Below are positions 53,371-62,733 of a DNA stretch of 64,000 nt, in pieces. The first letter of the stretch is position 1; each line of letters opens with the position of its first letter. The notes under the pieces were generated by a model. The model was not told where the DNA came from. It was given only the letters and a program-made list of their open reading frames with translations, and searched no databases. This stretch comes from Asaccharospora irregularis DSM 2635 (GTDB taxonomy: Bacteria; Bacillota; Clostridia; Peptostreptococcales; Peptostreptococcaceae): the NCBI RefSeq assembly GCF_900129815.1, contig NZ_FQWX01000008.1:1-64000 (forward strand), in the 5' to 3' direction. Both the position numbers and the translations under genes were made by a program.

Positions 53371-53577
53371 TTGGAGAGAAGATATAAAAGAATAAATGAT
53401 GCATCAAAAGAATTATCAGAAGAGGCATTCAGGGCATATACGGGCAAGAAAGATTATAAAAGGGCAATCGAGATTTATTATTTACTAGCCGAATCTATCT
53501 GTGTTCCAAAGGAAATATCAAATTTCTCTAAAAATATGCTTGGAAAACTCAGTAAACAAATTAAAGAAAAGTCTTAA
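53371..53577 (+). CDS. Small helical protein, unknown
   Basis: 68 residues, starts at TTG 53371 with AAGGAGAGG ahead. Basic, helical by composition, with a TPR-like stretch (AFRAYTGKKDYKRAIEIYYLLAESI). No family recognised. It lies 62 bp after the Big2 protein without terminator between, so it may be co-transcribed, and is closed by a strong terminator. Confidence 0.65.
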   Translation: MERRYKRINDASKELSEEAFRAYTGKKDYKRAIEIYYLLAESICVPKEISNFSKNMLGKLSKQIKEKS

Positions 53578-53580
53578 TCT

Positions 53581-53618
53581 AAAATCTCGTACTCAACAAG
53601 TTGGGTACGAGATTTTAT
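53581..53618 (+). terminator. Terminator after the small helical protein gene
   Basis: AAAATCTCGTAC-TCAAC / GTTGG-GTACGAGATTTT with TTATT tail. Confidence 0.9.
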
Positions 53619-53684
53619 TAGTTATCATAAGTTTTATTAATCATATATACATTAGGTGAATTATGGAATTCAGGAGGTGTTAAC

Positions 53685-54269
53685 ATAAGTTAAGAGGCAA
53701 TAGTAAAATACAAAGGTGACATATTGAAACTAGAAAATGAACTCAGTGTCTCAGTAGAGATAATGAGTCCTGCTTATGCCATAATAGTGTCTACTAATAA
53801 AGAGAGTATAGAACAGTTAAAAAATTATACTGAAATAGAGGAAATAGAAGAGCCATTTACACTTGAAGCGCAAGACGTAACATCCTCTTATTATTCAAGA
53901 TAGGTGCGTATAGCGACAAGACAAATAGTATATGGATAGGATCGTCGAAGGGATGCAATGAAGAAAATGCATAAAACCGGATATAGTAGCCCCTGGAGTA
54001 AATATAATTTCAACATATATAAATTCAACATACAATACAGCAACAGGGACAGGGGTGAGTAGTTCGATAGTTTCAGGTGCTTTGGCTCTAATAATGGAGT
54101 ATCTGGTTAATGAGTCTGAAATACCTAGGATATCTTTGTTTGACGAAGTACTTAAGACATATTTAATGCTTGGAGCAACAAAAAATTCAATATATATCCG
54201 AACAATTTTCAAGGTTATAGTGTTTTAAATTTAAAAAATACAATTCAAGAAATTGCAGATAATTTATAG
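53685..54269 (+). pseudogene. Decayed clostridial subtilase (S8, Csp-related)
   Basis: A ribosome site AGGAGGTG (53672-53679) is followed by ATA instead of a start codon and a TAA two codons on. The frame then encodes the prodomain typical of clostridial S8 peptidases ([20 protein letters not shown]...[13 protein letters not shown]) to a stop at 53902. A different frame resumes with AYSDKTNSIWIGSSKG, and after another shift [31 protein letters not shown] and, after a last shift, [15 protein letters not shown]. The middle, including Asp and His of the triad, is deleted, and the Ser motif GTS reads GTG. Confidence 0.9.
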
Positions 54270-54357
54270 TATTAGCTAAAATATTAAATTATATAACATG
54301 AATTTAATTAAAAAAAAAGCTAAAACTATTACAAAAGAAAAAGGAGAGGTGATTAGT

Positions 54358-54552
54358 TTGGATAAGGAAAAATCAAAAGCTTTAAATGGTAAGTCTAATA
54401 GAAGATTAAATTTAAAGGATTCAGTAGACAGAAATACTAATGCTGCTTGGGCAGATATAGAAAAGCTTAGACCGATAACTAATGTATCAGTTCCTTCTTT
54501 AGAAAATGTAAAGAATGCTAAAGAGTGGGTAGACAATGGAAGCAAACTGTAA
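54358..54552 (+). CDS. DUF3787-like small protein
   Basis: 64 residues from TTG 54358, chosen for AGGAGAGGTGA directly upstream; a longer reading from ATG 54298 has no ribosome site. The C-terminal half, NTNAAWADIEKLRPITNVSVPSLENVKNAKEWVDNGSK, resembles DUF3787 of Clostridia (from memory). Function unknown. Small, basic N-terminus, no export signal. Confidence 0.7.
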   Translation: MDKEKSKALNGKSNRRLNLKDSVDRNTNAAWADIEKLRPITNVSVPSLENVKNAKEWVDNGSKL

Positions 54553-54652
54553 GTAATCATTGGAAATACTGTATTCTAGGTTATAAAACAACAAAATATA
54601 CCTTTATTTTGGCCCAGAAGTTGACATTATGTTGGTTTCTAATAATATTTTA

Positions 54653-54696
54653 AAAGGAGCTTTAGTCAATAGTTTTATATTGATTAAAGCTCCTTT
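54653..54696. terminator. Bidirectional terminator
   Basis: AAAGGAGCTTTA-TCAATA / TATTGA-TAAAGCTCCTTT, near-perfect arms, between the DUF3787-like gene and the convergent LysM-like gene. Confidence 0.85.
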
Positions 54697-54734
54697 ATAT
54701 TTAATAAAATATTTAACAATTAAAATAAATAGGA

Positions 54735-55130
54735 TTATTTGGTAGGTATTACGACATACTCACCTGACTTAATCTCATATGATTCAGATACTATTCCAGG
54801 GTTCTCCTTAACTATAACTTTTCTAAAGTCATCTATGTCATCAATATCAGAATTATAACTTTTAATAATTTCATCCAGAGTTTCATTTGGAGAAATTAAA
54901 TGCTTGGTAAAGTATCTGTCTTTCATAACTTTTTTGTATGTTCTTTTGTAGGGTACTTCTGCAAGATTTGATATAGCAGGTACATTATCAACTAGGTAGT
55001 CAAAAGAACTATCCAAGCATGTAATATAATTATATACCCCCTTTCTCACAACAGAGGGAATAGAGTCACCCTTATCAGCAGAAGGGCCTATAAATGAAAG
55101 AATAAGGAGAAATATAAGTATATATTTCAT
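54735..55130 (-). CDS. Small exported protein with LysM-like C-terminus
   Basis: 131 residues. Signal-like N-terminus (MKYILIFLLILSFIGPSADKG). The last 55 residues (ISPNETLDEIIKSYNSDIDDIDDFRKVIVKENPGIVSESYEIKSGEYVVIPTK) have the LysM outline of threshold pattern T-x6-Y ... NP ... G-x-x-x-x-IP. It may bind peptidoglycan. AAGGAGG precedes the ATG; the preceding bases repeat AAAACCTCCTT on the plus strand. Confidence 0.75.
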   Translation of the reverse strand: MKYILIFLLILSFIGPSADKGDSIPSVVRKGVYNYITCLDSSFDYLVDNVPAISNLAEVPYKRTYKKVMKDRYFTKHLISPNETLDEIIKSYNSDIDDIDDFRKVIVKENPGIVSESYEIKSGEYVVIPTK

Positions 55131-55307
55131 ATTAAAACCTCCTTTTAAAACCTCCTTAGGTACATTTTATTTATAATAATGTAGATATAGGATATATAAC
55201 ATGTGTTTATATATTATTATTGAGTAAAAAGTAAAACTTTAAACAAAAAAATTAGTTTAGTTGTATATATAATCAATCCAAATTGACTTAATGTATTAAA
55301 TAAAATG

Positions 55308-55336
55308 TTGACTAAAATTTTATAAGTTGGTATAAT
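55308..55336 (+). promoter_or_regulatory. Sigma-A promoter of the asnS T-box transcript
   Basis: TTGACT (55308-55313), 17-bp spacer, perfect TATAAT (55331-55336); start expected near 55343, about 55 bp before the T-box stem I. Confidence 0.8.
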
Positions 55337-55394
55337 CTTTTTAAATAATGGATATAATTTATATAGTAAATACTATGAAGAGAAGAGTAAATAT

Positions 55395-55622
55395 ATATAG
55401 AAGTCGCAGCGAGTTGAGGATGGTGTAAGCTCAATACGGAATTTATATTGAAGAACATCTCGGAGTTTCTAACCGAAAGCTTTTTAGTTAGTAGATTTAG
55501 ACGGTGGGTCCCGTTATAGACTGATAAGCATAGCTTACTAAGAGGTCATTTTTGACAATTAGGGTGGTACCGCGATAGTTATAACCTTTCGTCCCTTTAT
55601 ATGGGATGAAGGGTTTTTTTTA
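55395..55622 (+). promoter_or_regulatory. T-box leader of asnS
   Basis: Stem I begins near AGCGAGTTGAGGATGGTGTAAGCTC; a candidate specifier AAC (Asn) occurs in GAAGAACATCTC near 55452-55463. The T-box antiterminator sequence AGGGTGGTACCGCGA is at 55561-55575. The terminator follows: AACCTTTCGTCCC / GGGATGAAGGGTT then TTTTTTT (55583-55622). Uncharged tRNA-Asn would allow read-through into asnS. The specifier choice is inferred from sequence and downstream gene. Confidence 0.95.
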
Positions 55623-55656
55623 TTATATAAAAATAAATTTATAATAGGAGGAAAAA

Positions 55657-57054
55657 ATGCAAAAAGAATTTATAATAGTAAAAGATCTATATAAAAGCAA
55701 AGAAGAGTACATAGGAAAGACAGTAAAGGTAGCGGGTTGGATAAGAACATCTAGAAGTTCTAAAAATTTTGGGTTTATAGAGTTAAATGATGGAAGTTTC
55801 TTTAAAAACATGCAAATAGTATTTGATGAAAAATTAGATAATTTTAAGGATATAAGTAAATTACCAATAAGTTCGTCAATATTAGTAGAAGGTGAACTAG
55901 TATCTACTGAGGGGGCTAAACAGCCAGTAGAGATACATGCTAAAAGCATAGTAGTAGAAGGAACATCAGATAATTCATATCCACTTCAAAAGAAAAGACA
56001 TACTCTTGAGTATTTAAGAACTATAGCTCACTTAAGACCGAGAAGTAATACTTTTTCAGCTGTATTTAGAGTAAGAAGTATAGCTGCATATGCTATACAT
56101 AAATTTTTCCAAGATAGAAACTTTGTATACGCACATTCACCAATAATAACAGGAAGTGACTGTGAAGGTGCAGGTGAAATGTTTAGATTAACAACTATGG
56201 ATTTAAACAATATTCCAAAAACAGAAGATGGAAAAATAGATTATTCTCAGGACTTTTTTGGTAAAGAGGCGAATTTAACAGTTAGTGGGCAATTAAATGC
56301 TGAGATAATGGCTCTTGCTTTTAGAAATGTTTACACATTTGGGCCAACATTTAGAGCTGAAAACTCATATACAGGAAGACATGCTTCTGAGTTCTGGATG
56401 ATAGAACCTGAGATAGTGTTTGCAGATCTTGAAGATAATATGGAACTTGCAGAGGATATGATAAAATATGTTATAAGCTACGTTCTTGAAAATGCTCCAG
56501 AAGAAATGGAATTTTTCAATAATTTTATAGATAAAGGGCTTTTAGAGAGATTAAACAAAATAGTAAACTCTGATTTTGTAAGAATAACTTACACTAAAGC
56601 TGTAGAATTGTTAATTGAATCAGGACAAGAGTTTGAATATCCTGTTGAATGGGGATGTGACCTTCAAACTGAACACGAGAGATATATAACAGAAAAAATA
56701 TATAACTCTCCAGTATTTGTTACAGATTATCCAAAAGATATAAAGGCATTCTATATGAGAATGAATGAAGATGGAAAAACTGTTAGAGCTATGGACTTAT
56801 TAGTTCCTGGTGTAGGAGAAATAGTAGGTGGATCTCAAAGGGAAGAAAGAGAAGATGTATTATTAGAAAGAATAAAAGAAATGAACCTAAATGAAGAAGA
56901 CTATTGGTGGTACTTAGAACTTAGAAAATATGGAACTGCCACTCATTCAGGTTTTGGTCTTGGATTTGAAAGAATAATAATGTACATGACTGGAATGTCT
57001 AATATAAGAGACGTAATACCATTCCCAAGAACACCTAAGAATGCTGAATTCTAA
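55657..57054 (+). CDS. asnS: Asparaginyl-tRNA synthetase
   Basis: 465 residues, standard length. N-terminal OB-fold anticodon domain ([25 protein letters not shown]), then class II motifs: [29 protein letters not shown], motif 2 in [26 protein letters not shown] and motif 3 [15 protein letters not shown]. The sequence [14 protein letters not shown] distinguishes AsnRS from AspRS. Expression is controlled by the upstream T-box. AGGAGG precedes the ATG. Confidence 0.97.
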   Translation: MQKEFIIVKDLYKSKEEYIGKTVKVAGWIRTSRSSKNFGFIELNDGSFFKNMQIVFDEKLDNFKDISKLPISSSILVEGELVSTEGAKQPVEIHAKSIVVEGTSDNSYPLQKKRHTLEYLRTIAHLRPRSNTFSAVFRVRSIAAYAIHKFFQDRNFVYAHSPIITGSDCEGAGEMFRLTTMDLNNIPKTEDGKIDYSQDFFGKEANLTVSGQLNAEIMALAFRNVYTFGPTFRAENSYTGRHASEFWMIEPEIVFADLEDNMELAEDMIKYVISYVLENAPEEMEFFNNFIDKGLLERLNKIVNSDFVRITYTKAVELLIESGQEFEYPVEWGCDLQTEHERYITEKIYNSPVFVTDYPKDIKAFYMRMNEDGKTVRAMDLLVPGVGEIVGGSQREEREDVLLERIKEMNLNEEDYWWYLELRKYGTATHSGFGLGFERIIMYMTGMSNIRDVIPFPRTPKNAEF

Positions 57055-57079
57055 AAAATTAAAGATATATTTATATAAA

Positions 57080-57117
57080 AATAAAGGTGAGTAGATTTCT
57101 GCTCACCTTTATTTTGT
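57080..57117 (+). terminator. Terminator after asnS
   Basis: AATAAAGGTGAG / CTCACCTTTATT arms followed by TTGTTTTT. Confidence 0.88.
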
Positions 57118-57176
57118 TTTTGGCTATAAATATTTAATTATGAATAAGTTAATTTTATTATATTTTAAAAAAAAGG

Positions 57177-57205
57177 TTGCATTATCAAAATGATAATTCT
57201 ATAAT
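57177..57205 (+). promoter_or_regulatory. Promoter of the amino acid ABC operon
   Basis: TTGCAT (57177-57182), 17-bp spacer, perfect TATAAT (57200-57205). It is enclosed by two dyads. Confidence 0.75.
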
Positions 57206-57231
57206 GTATTTATAATTATCATTTTGATAAT
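57181..57231. promoter_or_regulatory. Two dyad operators over the ABC operon promoter
   Basis: ATTATCAAAATGATAAT (57181-57197) occupies the spacer of the promoter and ATTATCATTTTGATAAT (57215-57231) lies at the transcription start. Each is ATTATCA-N3-TGATAAT, and together they form 18-bp inverted repeats. Repression of the operon is the likely purpose; the regulator is not identified. Confidence 0.7.
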
Positions 57232-57250
57232 AGAAATATATAGAAAGGTG

Positions 57251-57919
57251 GTGAGAGAAATAAACTTAGATATCATTATAGAATATATCCCACTCTATAT
57301 TCAGGCGGCAGGTCTTACGCTAAGGTTAGGAATGGGGGGAATTTTGCTTGCATTAATAGTTGGATTTTTATCTAGTCTAAGTCAGTACTACAAAACTCCT
57401 TTAATAAACGGTGTGTTCAAGGCTTATACTGAGGTATCTAGAAATACTCCAATGTTAATACAGTTATTCTTTATTTATTATGGGTTACCGAAGCTAGGTA
57501 TAAAAGTTTCTCCAGAGGTGTGTGCCATATTTGGGTTGGGATTTTTAGGTGGAGGTTACTTTTCAGAGGCATTTAGAGGAGGTTTAGATTCAGTAAGTAA
57601 GTCGCAAATAGATGCTGGAAAAAGTATAGGTCTTACTAGATTTCAGATTATGAAATACGTGATTTTTCCACAAGCTCTAGCAGTATCTATTCCTAATATA
57701 GGGGCTAATATAATATTTTTACTTAAGGAGACATCAATTTTTAGTGTAATAGCAATTGCAGATCTTACCCATTTAGCAAAGGATCTCATTGGAATTTACT
57801 ATAATACCAACGAGGCGTTATTTTTACTTGTAGTATCATATCTCATAATTTTATTGCCATTAGCTATTATTACTACATTTTTAGAAAGAAAGTTGAGGTA
57901 TGCAGGTTATGGGGTATGA
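57251..57919 (+). CDS. Polar amino acid ABC transporter, permease 1
   Basis: About 222 residues. The start is uncertain: GTG 57251 is used here, but the best ribosome site GGTGG (57247-57251) is spaced for the ATA codon at 57260, where homologues would be expected to have Met (xNLDIIIEYIPLY). Five or six membrane segments and the EAA loop SVSKSQIDAGKSIGLTRFQIMKYVIFPQALAVSIPN. Member of the HisM/GlnP family; forms the channel with permease 2. Confidence 0.9.
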   Translation: MREINLDIIIEYIPLYIQAAGLTLRLGMGGILLALIVGFLSSLSQYYKTPLINGVFKAYTEVSRNTPMLIQLFFIYYGLPKLGIKVSPEVCAIFGLGFLGGGYFSEAFRGGLDSVSKSQIDAGKSIGLTRFQIMKYVIFPQALAVSIPNIGANIIFLLKETSIFSVIAIADLTHLAKDLIGIYYNTNEALFLLVVSYLIILLPLAIITTFLERKLRYAGYGV

Positions 57920-58577
57920 GGTTTTATTTAATGGGAAAAATATGGAAAGAATATTGGTTGGACTTGGTGTTACTTTAGAAATTGCAGTTTTTTCAGTTTT
58001 AATATCAATGATAGTAGGGACTATTTTTGGAGTTATAATGTCTAGTAAAAATAGATTAGTAGTACTCATAGGAAGGATATACATCGAAACAATTCGCATA
58101 ATTCCGATTTTGGTTTGGTTATTTATATTTTATTTTGGACTAACAAAATTAATAGGAGTTCATATTGATTCATTTATTATCTCTGTAGTTGTATTTTCTA
58201 TGTGGGGTGTAGCTGAGATGGGTGATATTGTAAGAGGAGCTATTACATCTATACCAAAGCATCAAATTGAAAGTGGAAGGGCAATTGGACTTAGAGATAT
58301 CCAAATATATATGTATATAATAATCCCACAGTCGATTAAAAGAATGATACCTTCAGCAATTAATCTTACTACTAGAATGATAAAAACTACATCGCTAGTA
58401 GCTTTAATAGGTGTCATAGAGGTATTAAAAGTAGGGCAACAGATAATAGAATCATCTCTTTTTAATAATCCAAGTGCTCCTCTTTGGGTGTATGCTTTTA
58501 TTTCGGGTTTGTATTTTATTATTTGTTTTCCAGTGTCGACGTTATCAAAAAAACTTGAAACTAGGTGGGGTGATTAA
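57909..58577 (+). CDS. Polar amino acid ABC transporter, permease 2
   Basis: 222 residues from ATG 57909, overlapping the first permease stop by 11 bp; GAGG at 57895-57898 gives good spacing (the ATG at 57900 is too close). EAA loop [39 protein letters not shown]. Pairs with permease 1 to form the membrane domain. Confidence 0.93.
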   Translation: MGYEVLFNGKNMERILVGLGVTLEIAVFSVLISMIVGTIFGVIMSSKNRLVVLIGRIYIETIRIIPILVWLFIFYFGLTKLIGVHIDSFIISVVVFSMWGVAEMGDIVRGAITSIPKHQIESGRAIGLRDIQIYMYIIIPQSIKRMIPSAINLTTRMIKTTSLVALIGVIEVLKVGQQIIESSLFNNPSAPLWVYAFISGLYFIICFPVSTLSKKLETRWGD

Positions 58578-58579
58578 TT

Positions 58580-59317
58580 ATGGAAACAGAGGTTATTAAA
58601 ATTGAAAATCTAAAGAAAAATTATAATGACACTGAGGTTTTAAAAGGAGTGTCACTTGATATTAATAGAGGAGAGGTTATTGTAATATTAGGTCCATCTG
58701 GATGTGGGAAGAGCACATTGCTTAGATGTATAAATGGATTAGAGGAATTTCAGCATGGGACCATTAAGTTTAATGGTGAAGTTATGGGTACAAAAGATAC
58801 TCAGTGGTATTTGCTTAGACAAAAAATAGGTATGGTATTTCAGAGTTATGAGTTATTTCCTCATATGACTATCTTGGATAATATAATGCTAGGACCTTTA
58901 AAGTCACAAAAACGTGATAAAGATGATGTTAAGGCTCAGGCAAAGGGATTATTAAAAAGAGTTGGATTGGAGCATAGAGCAAATTCATTTCCAAGGGAAT
59001 TATCTGGAGGACAAAAGCAAAGAGTTGCTATTGTTAGAGCTTTATGTATGAATCCAGAAATTATTTTGTTTGATGAAGTAACTGCAGCTCTAGATCCGGA
59101 AATGGTTAGGGAGGTTTTAGATGTAATATTAGAACTCTCTAATCAAGGAATGACAATGGCTATTGTAACACATGAAATGAAGTTTGCAGAGGCTGTTGCC
59201 GATAGGATTATTTTTATTGATGATGGTGTTATCGTTGAGGAAAATACACCAAAAGAATTTTTCAAAAACCCTAAGACAAATAGGGCAAAAGATTTTTTAA
59301 ATATTTTTAATTTTTAA
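58580..59317 (+). CDS. Polar amino acid ABC transporter, ATPase
   Basis: 245 residues, typical GlnQ/HisP length. Walker [10 protein letters not shown] (near 35-43), Q-loop [15 protein letters not shown], signature [15 protein letters not shown], Walker [14 protein letters not shown] and switch His in VTHEMKFA. Starts 2 bp after permease 2 and drives import. Confidence 0.96.
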   Translation: METEVIKIENLKKNYNDTEVLKGVSLDINRGEVIVILGPSGCGKSTLLRCINGLEEFQHGTIKFNGEVMGTKDTQWYLLRQKIGMVFQSYELFPHMTILDNIMLGPLKSQKRDKDDVKAQAKGLLKRVGLEHRANSFPRELSGGQKQRVAIVRALCMNPEIILFDEVTAALDPEMVREVLDVILELSNQGMTMAIVTHEMKFAEAVADRIIFIDDGVIVEENTPKEFFKNPKTNRAKDFLNIFNF

Positions 59318-59329
59318 TGGGAGGATTAT

Positions 59330-60199
59330 ATGAAAAAATATAAATTTATATTAACTTTATCAATGATACTAGTATTAATAGCGGGGATAGTAAGTGGTTG
59401 CGGTGTAAACAAGACAAATAAAGAAGATAGTAAATCTAAATCATCTATACAAAAAATTAAGGAGTCTGGGAAGGTACGTATTGGAGTTTTTAGTGACAAA
59501 GCTCCATTTGGATATATCGATGAAAATGGAAGACCACAAGGGTATGATGTATACTTTGGTAAACGTATTGCAAAAGATTTGCTTGGTGATGAAAATGCCG
59601 TAGAATTTGTGTCTGTAGAAGCGGCTAGTAGAGTAGAATTTTTAGAGACAAACAAAATTGATATTTTACTTGCAAACTTTACTGTGACAGATGAGAGAAA
59701 AGAAAAAGTGGATTTTGCTCTACCTTATATGAAAGTTGCACTTGGAATTGCTTCTCCAGACTCTAATCCTATAACAAGCATTGACCAGCTAAAGGGGAAA
59801 AAGCTTATAGTTAATAAGGGTACAACAGCAGAGACTTATTTTATGAAAAATTATCCAGAAATCGAACTTTTAAAATATGATGAGAATACTGAAGCTTTTA
59901 ATGCGCTTTTGGATAAAAGAGGGGATGCAATAGCACATGATAATACGTTACTTTATGCTTGGGTTAAAAAGCACAAAGGTTTTTCTACTAGTATGGATTC
60001 ATTAGGGCAAATAGATACAATTGCTCCTGCAGTTAAAAAAGGGGATAAAGAACTCTTGGATTGGATAAATCAAGAAATAGAAAAATTAGGTGAGGAAAAT
60101 TTCTTCCATAATGCTTATAAGTCGACTCTACTTCCATTCTATGGTGATATTGTAGATCCTGAGAGCATTGTCGTAGAAGGTGGAAAGGTGGAGAAATAA
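59330..60199 (+). CDS. Polar amino acid ABC transporter, substrate-binding lipoprotein
   Basis: 289 residues. Lipoprotein signal peptide with lipobox IVSGC (Cys near 24), then family 3 solute-binding domain: RIGVFSDKAPFGYIDENGRPQGYDVYFGKRIAKDLLGDE, DILLANFTVTDERKEKVDFALPYM, KGTTAETYFMKNYPEIELL. The combination R/D in VTDERKEKVDF is typical for polar amino acid binding; the exact ligand is not visible. Anchored outside the membrane as the receptor of the transporter. Confidence 0.95.
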   Translation: MKKYKFILTLSMILVLIAGIVSGCGVNKTNKEDSKSKSSIQKIKESGKVRIGVFSDKAPFGYIDENGRPQGYDVYFGKRIAKDLLGDENAVEFVSVEAASRVEFLETNKIDILLANFTVTDERKEKVDFALPYMKVALGIASPDSNPITSIDQLKGKKLIVNKGTTAETYFMKNYPEIELLKYDENTEAFNALLDKRGDAIAHDNTLLYAWVKKHKGFSTSMDSLGQIDTIAPAVKKGDKELLDWINQEIEKLGEENFFHNAYKSTLLPFYGDIVDPESIVVEGGKVEK

Positions 60200-60225
60200 A
60201 GATATTTTAGAAAATATCATATATA

Positions 60226-60270
60226 TATAATTTAAATATATAAAATTTAAATATATAAAATTTAAATAAT
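60226..60270 (+). repeat. AT-rich short tandem repeat after the ABC operon
   Basis: ATATATAAAATTTAA-type units repeat about 2.5 times between the stop codon and the terminator. Confidence 0.6.
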
Positions 60271-60271
60271 A

Positions 60272-60310
60272 AAAAATAGAGGTTGGCAATAATGCTGGCC
60301 TCTATTTTTA
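60272..60310 (+). terminator. Terminator of the ABC operon
   Basis: AAAAATAGAGG-TTGGC / GCTGG-CCTCTATTTTT with G-T pairs in the upper stem. Confidence 0.88.
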
Positions 60311-60415
60311 TGTTTATATAAGTTCTTTATACTTATTTAAAATAGATTTTATTTTTCTTTAAAGTGGGTAAAAACTTATTACAATACTTTATAAAATATA
60401 GACAGAGGTGAAATT

Positions 60416-60715
60416 ATGAACTACAAAAATATAAATAAAAAACAGTTAAAAGAGATTTTAGATAAAAAGGAAGATATAGTATTAATAGATGTAAGAACAA
60501 AAGACGAATTTTTGGAGGGAAGTATAGAATCAGCTATAAACTTACCATTACAGGATATACCATACAATATTGATGAACTAGATGAATATAGAGATAGCAA
60601 AATAGTAATCTATTGTAGGAGTGGACATAGAAGTATAACTGCATGCAATTTATTATCTGTAGAAGGATTTGATAATTTATACAACTTAGACAAAGGGATT
60701 ATTGATTATTTTTAA
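60416..60715 (+). CDS. Single-domain rhodanese-like protein
   Basis: 99 residues, one rhodanese domain with LIDVRTKDEFLEGSIESAINLPL and the active-site loop CRSGHRS (Cys near residue 70). Likely a cytoplasmic sulfur carrier or sulfurtransferase. GAGGTG precedes the ATG. Acceptor unknown. Confidence 0.93.
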   Translation: MNYKNINKKQLKEILDKKEDIVLIDVRTKDEFLEGSIESAINLPLQDIPYNIDELDEYRDSKIVIYCRSGHRSITACNLLSVEGFDNLYNLDKGIIDYF

Positions 60716-60851
60716 GTAGCTATATGCAGATAAAAGTATAATAATAAGATTGATAGTAGAAAAATGATATAATTAAAATAACTCCATTAGATGAAAAATA
60801 GTATTACTTGTGATAAACTATAATAGTATTTAAGATTTATGGAGGTATATT

Positions 60852-61706
60852 ATGAGTAAGGATGTAAAGGCAAAACACAAAAAAAAGTACGATACTTTTA
60901 GTATAACTATGGAACTTGAAAGACCTTTACTTTATGATGAAGATGACGACGAGGATATAGCTAATTACAGGGGAGATAAAATAAAAAAAGGGATTGGATT
61001 ATTTGCTTTAGGGATATTAATTCTTTCGGTAGTATCTTTTTTTATTTGGTGCAGCAATTCTTATAAACCGCAGGAACTAGCTAGAGAGTCTTTGGTCAGT
61101 GACAATATAGTTGAAGTAGAGGATGGAGATTATATATCGTTTACACCAAAACAAGTTAATACAAATAAAGGATTTATATTTTATCCAGGAGCCAGGGTAG
61201 AGCCTGAGAGTTATGCACCTCTTTGTAGAAAGATAGCACAAAGTGGGTATAAGGTAATAGTATTAAAGATGCCTTTTAACTTTCCTATGCTTTCACCAAA
61301 TAGAGGAGAAAAAGTTATTGAAAAATACAATAATATAGATACATGGATAGTTGGAGGTCATTCTTTAGGAGGAACTATGGCAGCTAAATTTGCATCTGAT
61401 AATAGGATGACTGATGGTGTAGTTTTAATTGCATCTTACCCTATGAATGATGATCTTAAGAATTTAGGTAAAAGAGTGATTTCTATATGTGGTAGTAAAG
61501 ATGGAGTAATAAACTTCAAAAAGTTCGTAGATTCTAAAGGTAAATTACCGACAGATACAATATTTGATGAGATAGAGGGGGCTAACCACAGCCAATTCGG
61601 AGATTATGGAAAGCAAAAAGGTGATAATGATGCTATTATAAGCCAAGAAAAGCAATTGGATATAACGGCTAGTAGCATAATTAAGTTTATTGAGGGCATT
61701 AATTAA
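60852..61706 (+). CDS. Membrane-anchored alpha/beta hydrolase
   Basis: 284 residues: charged cytoplasmic N-terminus with a DEDDDED cluster, one membrane segment (about 49-70), then an alpha/beta hydrolase domain facing outward. Nucleophile elbow GGHSLGGTM near residue 170, FYPGARVEPESYAPLCRKIAQSGY as the first part of the core, Asp in CGSKDGVI and catalytic His in GANHSQFGDYG. Typical of the clostridial Abhydrolase_5-like family. Substrate unknown. GGAGG precedes the ATG. Confidence 0.88.
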   Translation: MSKDVKAKHKKKYDTFSITMELERPLLYDEDDDEDIANYRGDKIKKGIGLFALGILILSVVSFFIWCSNSYKPQELARESLVSDNIVEVEDGDYISFTPKQVNTNKGFIFYPGARVEPESYAPLCRKIAQSGYKVIVLKMPFNFPMLSPNRGEKVIEKYNNIDTWIVGGHSLGGTMAAKFASDNRMTDGVVLIASYPMNDDLKNLGKRVISICGSKDGVINFKKFVDSKGKLPTDTIFDEIEGANHSQFGDYGKQKGDNDAIISQEKQLDITASSIIKFIEGIN

Positions 61707-61732
61707 TAATACTAGGATTAGAGGGAGATTAT

Positions 61733-62170
61733 ATGAAACTTATGATAATAAATGGTCCTAATATCAATATGCTAGGGATTAGAGAAAAAAATGTTTATGG
61801 GAGTACAGATTTTGATGAAGTCTGTTCTTATATAAAAGAAGAAGGGAAAAAACGTAAACATGATGTAACCCTATTTCAAAGTAATATTGAAGGAGAAATT
61901 ATAAACTTTCTCCAAGAGGCATATTTTGAAGAATACGATGGAGTTATAATAAATCCAGGGGCGTTTACACACTATAGTTATGCAATTTATGATGCAATAA
62001 AATCAATTAGCATACCTACAGTGGAAGTTCATATATCAAATATACACTCTAGAGAGGATTTTAGACATAAATCTGTGACTGCTCCAGCATGTGTAGCACA
62101 ACTTTGTGGGTGTGGAAAACTTGGATACGTGCTTGCAATGGACGTTCTAGAAGACAAGCTATCAAAATAA
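61733..62170 (+). CDS. aroQ: 3-dehydroquinate dehydratase, type II
   Basis: 145 residues, standard length. GPNINMLGIREKNVYGS near the N-terminus contains the catalytic Arg and Tyr; NPGAFTHYSYAIYDAI and VEVHISNIHSREDFRHKS near the C-terminus carry the substrate Asn and His. Catalyses the third step of the shikimate pathway. It is followed after 31 bp by a HAD phosphatase gene. Confidence 0.96.
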   Translation: MKLMIINGPNINMLGIREKNVYGSTDFDEVCSYIKEEGKKRKHDVTLFQSNIEGEIINFLQEAYFEEYDGVIINPGAFTHYSYAIYDAIKSISIPTVEVHISNIHSREDFRHKSVTAPACVAQLCGCGKLGYVLAMDVLEDKLSK

Positions 62171-62201
62171 AATGCATTACAATACATTTTTGGAGGGTTA
62201 A

Positions 62202-62669
62202 ATGATAGATATAGATATACCTGGAAGAAGAAAATATAATATAAGTAATATAGTGTTTGATTACAATGGAACTTTGGCAGTAGATGGCAAGATGAGTAAA
62301 ACTACATTAGATAATATAAATAAACTTAGCGAATTGGTTGAAATATATATATTAACAGCAGATACTTACGGAGATGTAAACGATTATTGTGAAGGGTTGC
62401 CTGTAAACTTAAAAACATTTCCTGGAAACAATGCTGCCAGTCATAAAAAAGAAATAGTAGCATCATTATCTGGGGAAAGTATATGCATAGGAAACGGATT
62501 TAATGATATAGAAATGTTTAAAATTAGTGATTTATCAATATGTATTTTAGGAGATGAAGGTTGCTGTTCAAAAACAATTGCCGAGAGTGATATAGTTGCT
62601 AAGTCTATAAACGATGTTTTTGATATGTTATTTAATAAAAATAGAATAAGAGCTACTTTGAGAGCTTAG
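62202..62669 (+). CDS. HAD-family hydrolase, soluble P-type-ATPase-like
   Basis: 155 residues. HAD motif I is DYNGTLAVDG (first Asp near 20, but the second acidic position is Asn rather than Asp), motif II TAD near 53, motif IV GNGFNDIEMF near 107. The family of small soluble HADs related to the P domain of P-type ATPases fits. The Asn at the general-acid position resembles ATPase P domains more than phosphatases, so phosphatase activity is uncertain. Co-transcribed with aroQ. Confidence 0.85.
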   Translation: MIDIDIPGRRKYNISNIVFDYNGTLAVDGKMSKTTLDNINKLSELVEIYILTADTYGDVNDYCEGLPVNLKTFPGNNAASHKKEIVASLSGESICIGNGFNDIEMFKISDLSICILGDEGCCSKTIAESDIVAKSINDVFDMLFNKNRIRATLRA

Positions 62670-62685
62670 AAATTTATTTACTAAC

Positions 62686-62733
62686 AAAAATACCCTATCA
62701 AAGGATTAAAAATTTCCTAATAGGGTATTTTTT
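62686..62733 (+). terminator. Terminator after aroQ-HAD
   Basis: AAAAATACCCTAT / ATAGGGTATTTTTT arms (62686-62698 and 62719-62732) with an AAGGA/TCCT inner stem. Confidence 0.9.

Noticed and set aside
57181-57231. Fur or PerR boxes at the ABC operon promoter
   Set aside because: Fur boxes have TGATAAT-N-ATTATCA order; here the half-sites are in the reverse order with a 3-base gap, so the regulator is left unnamed.
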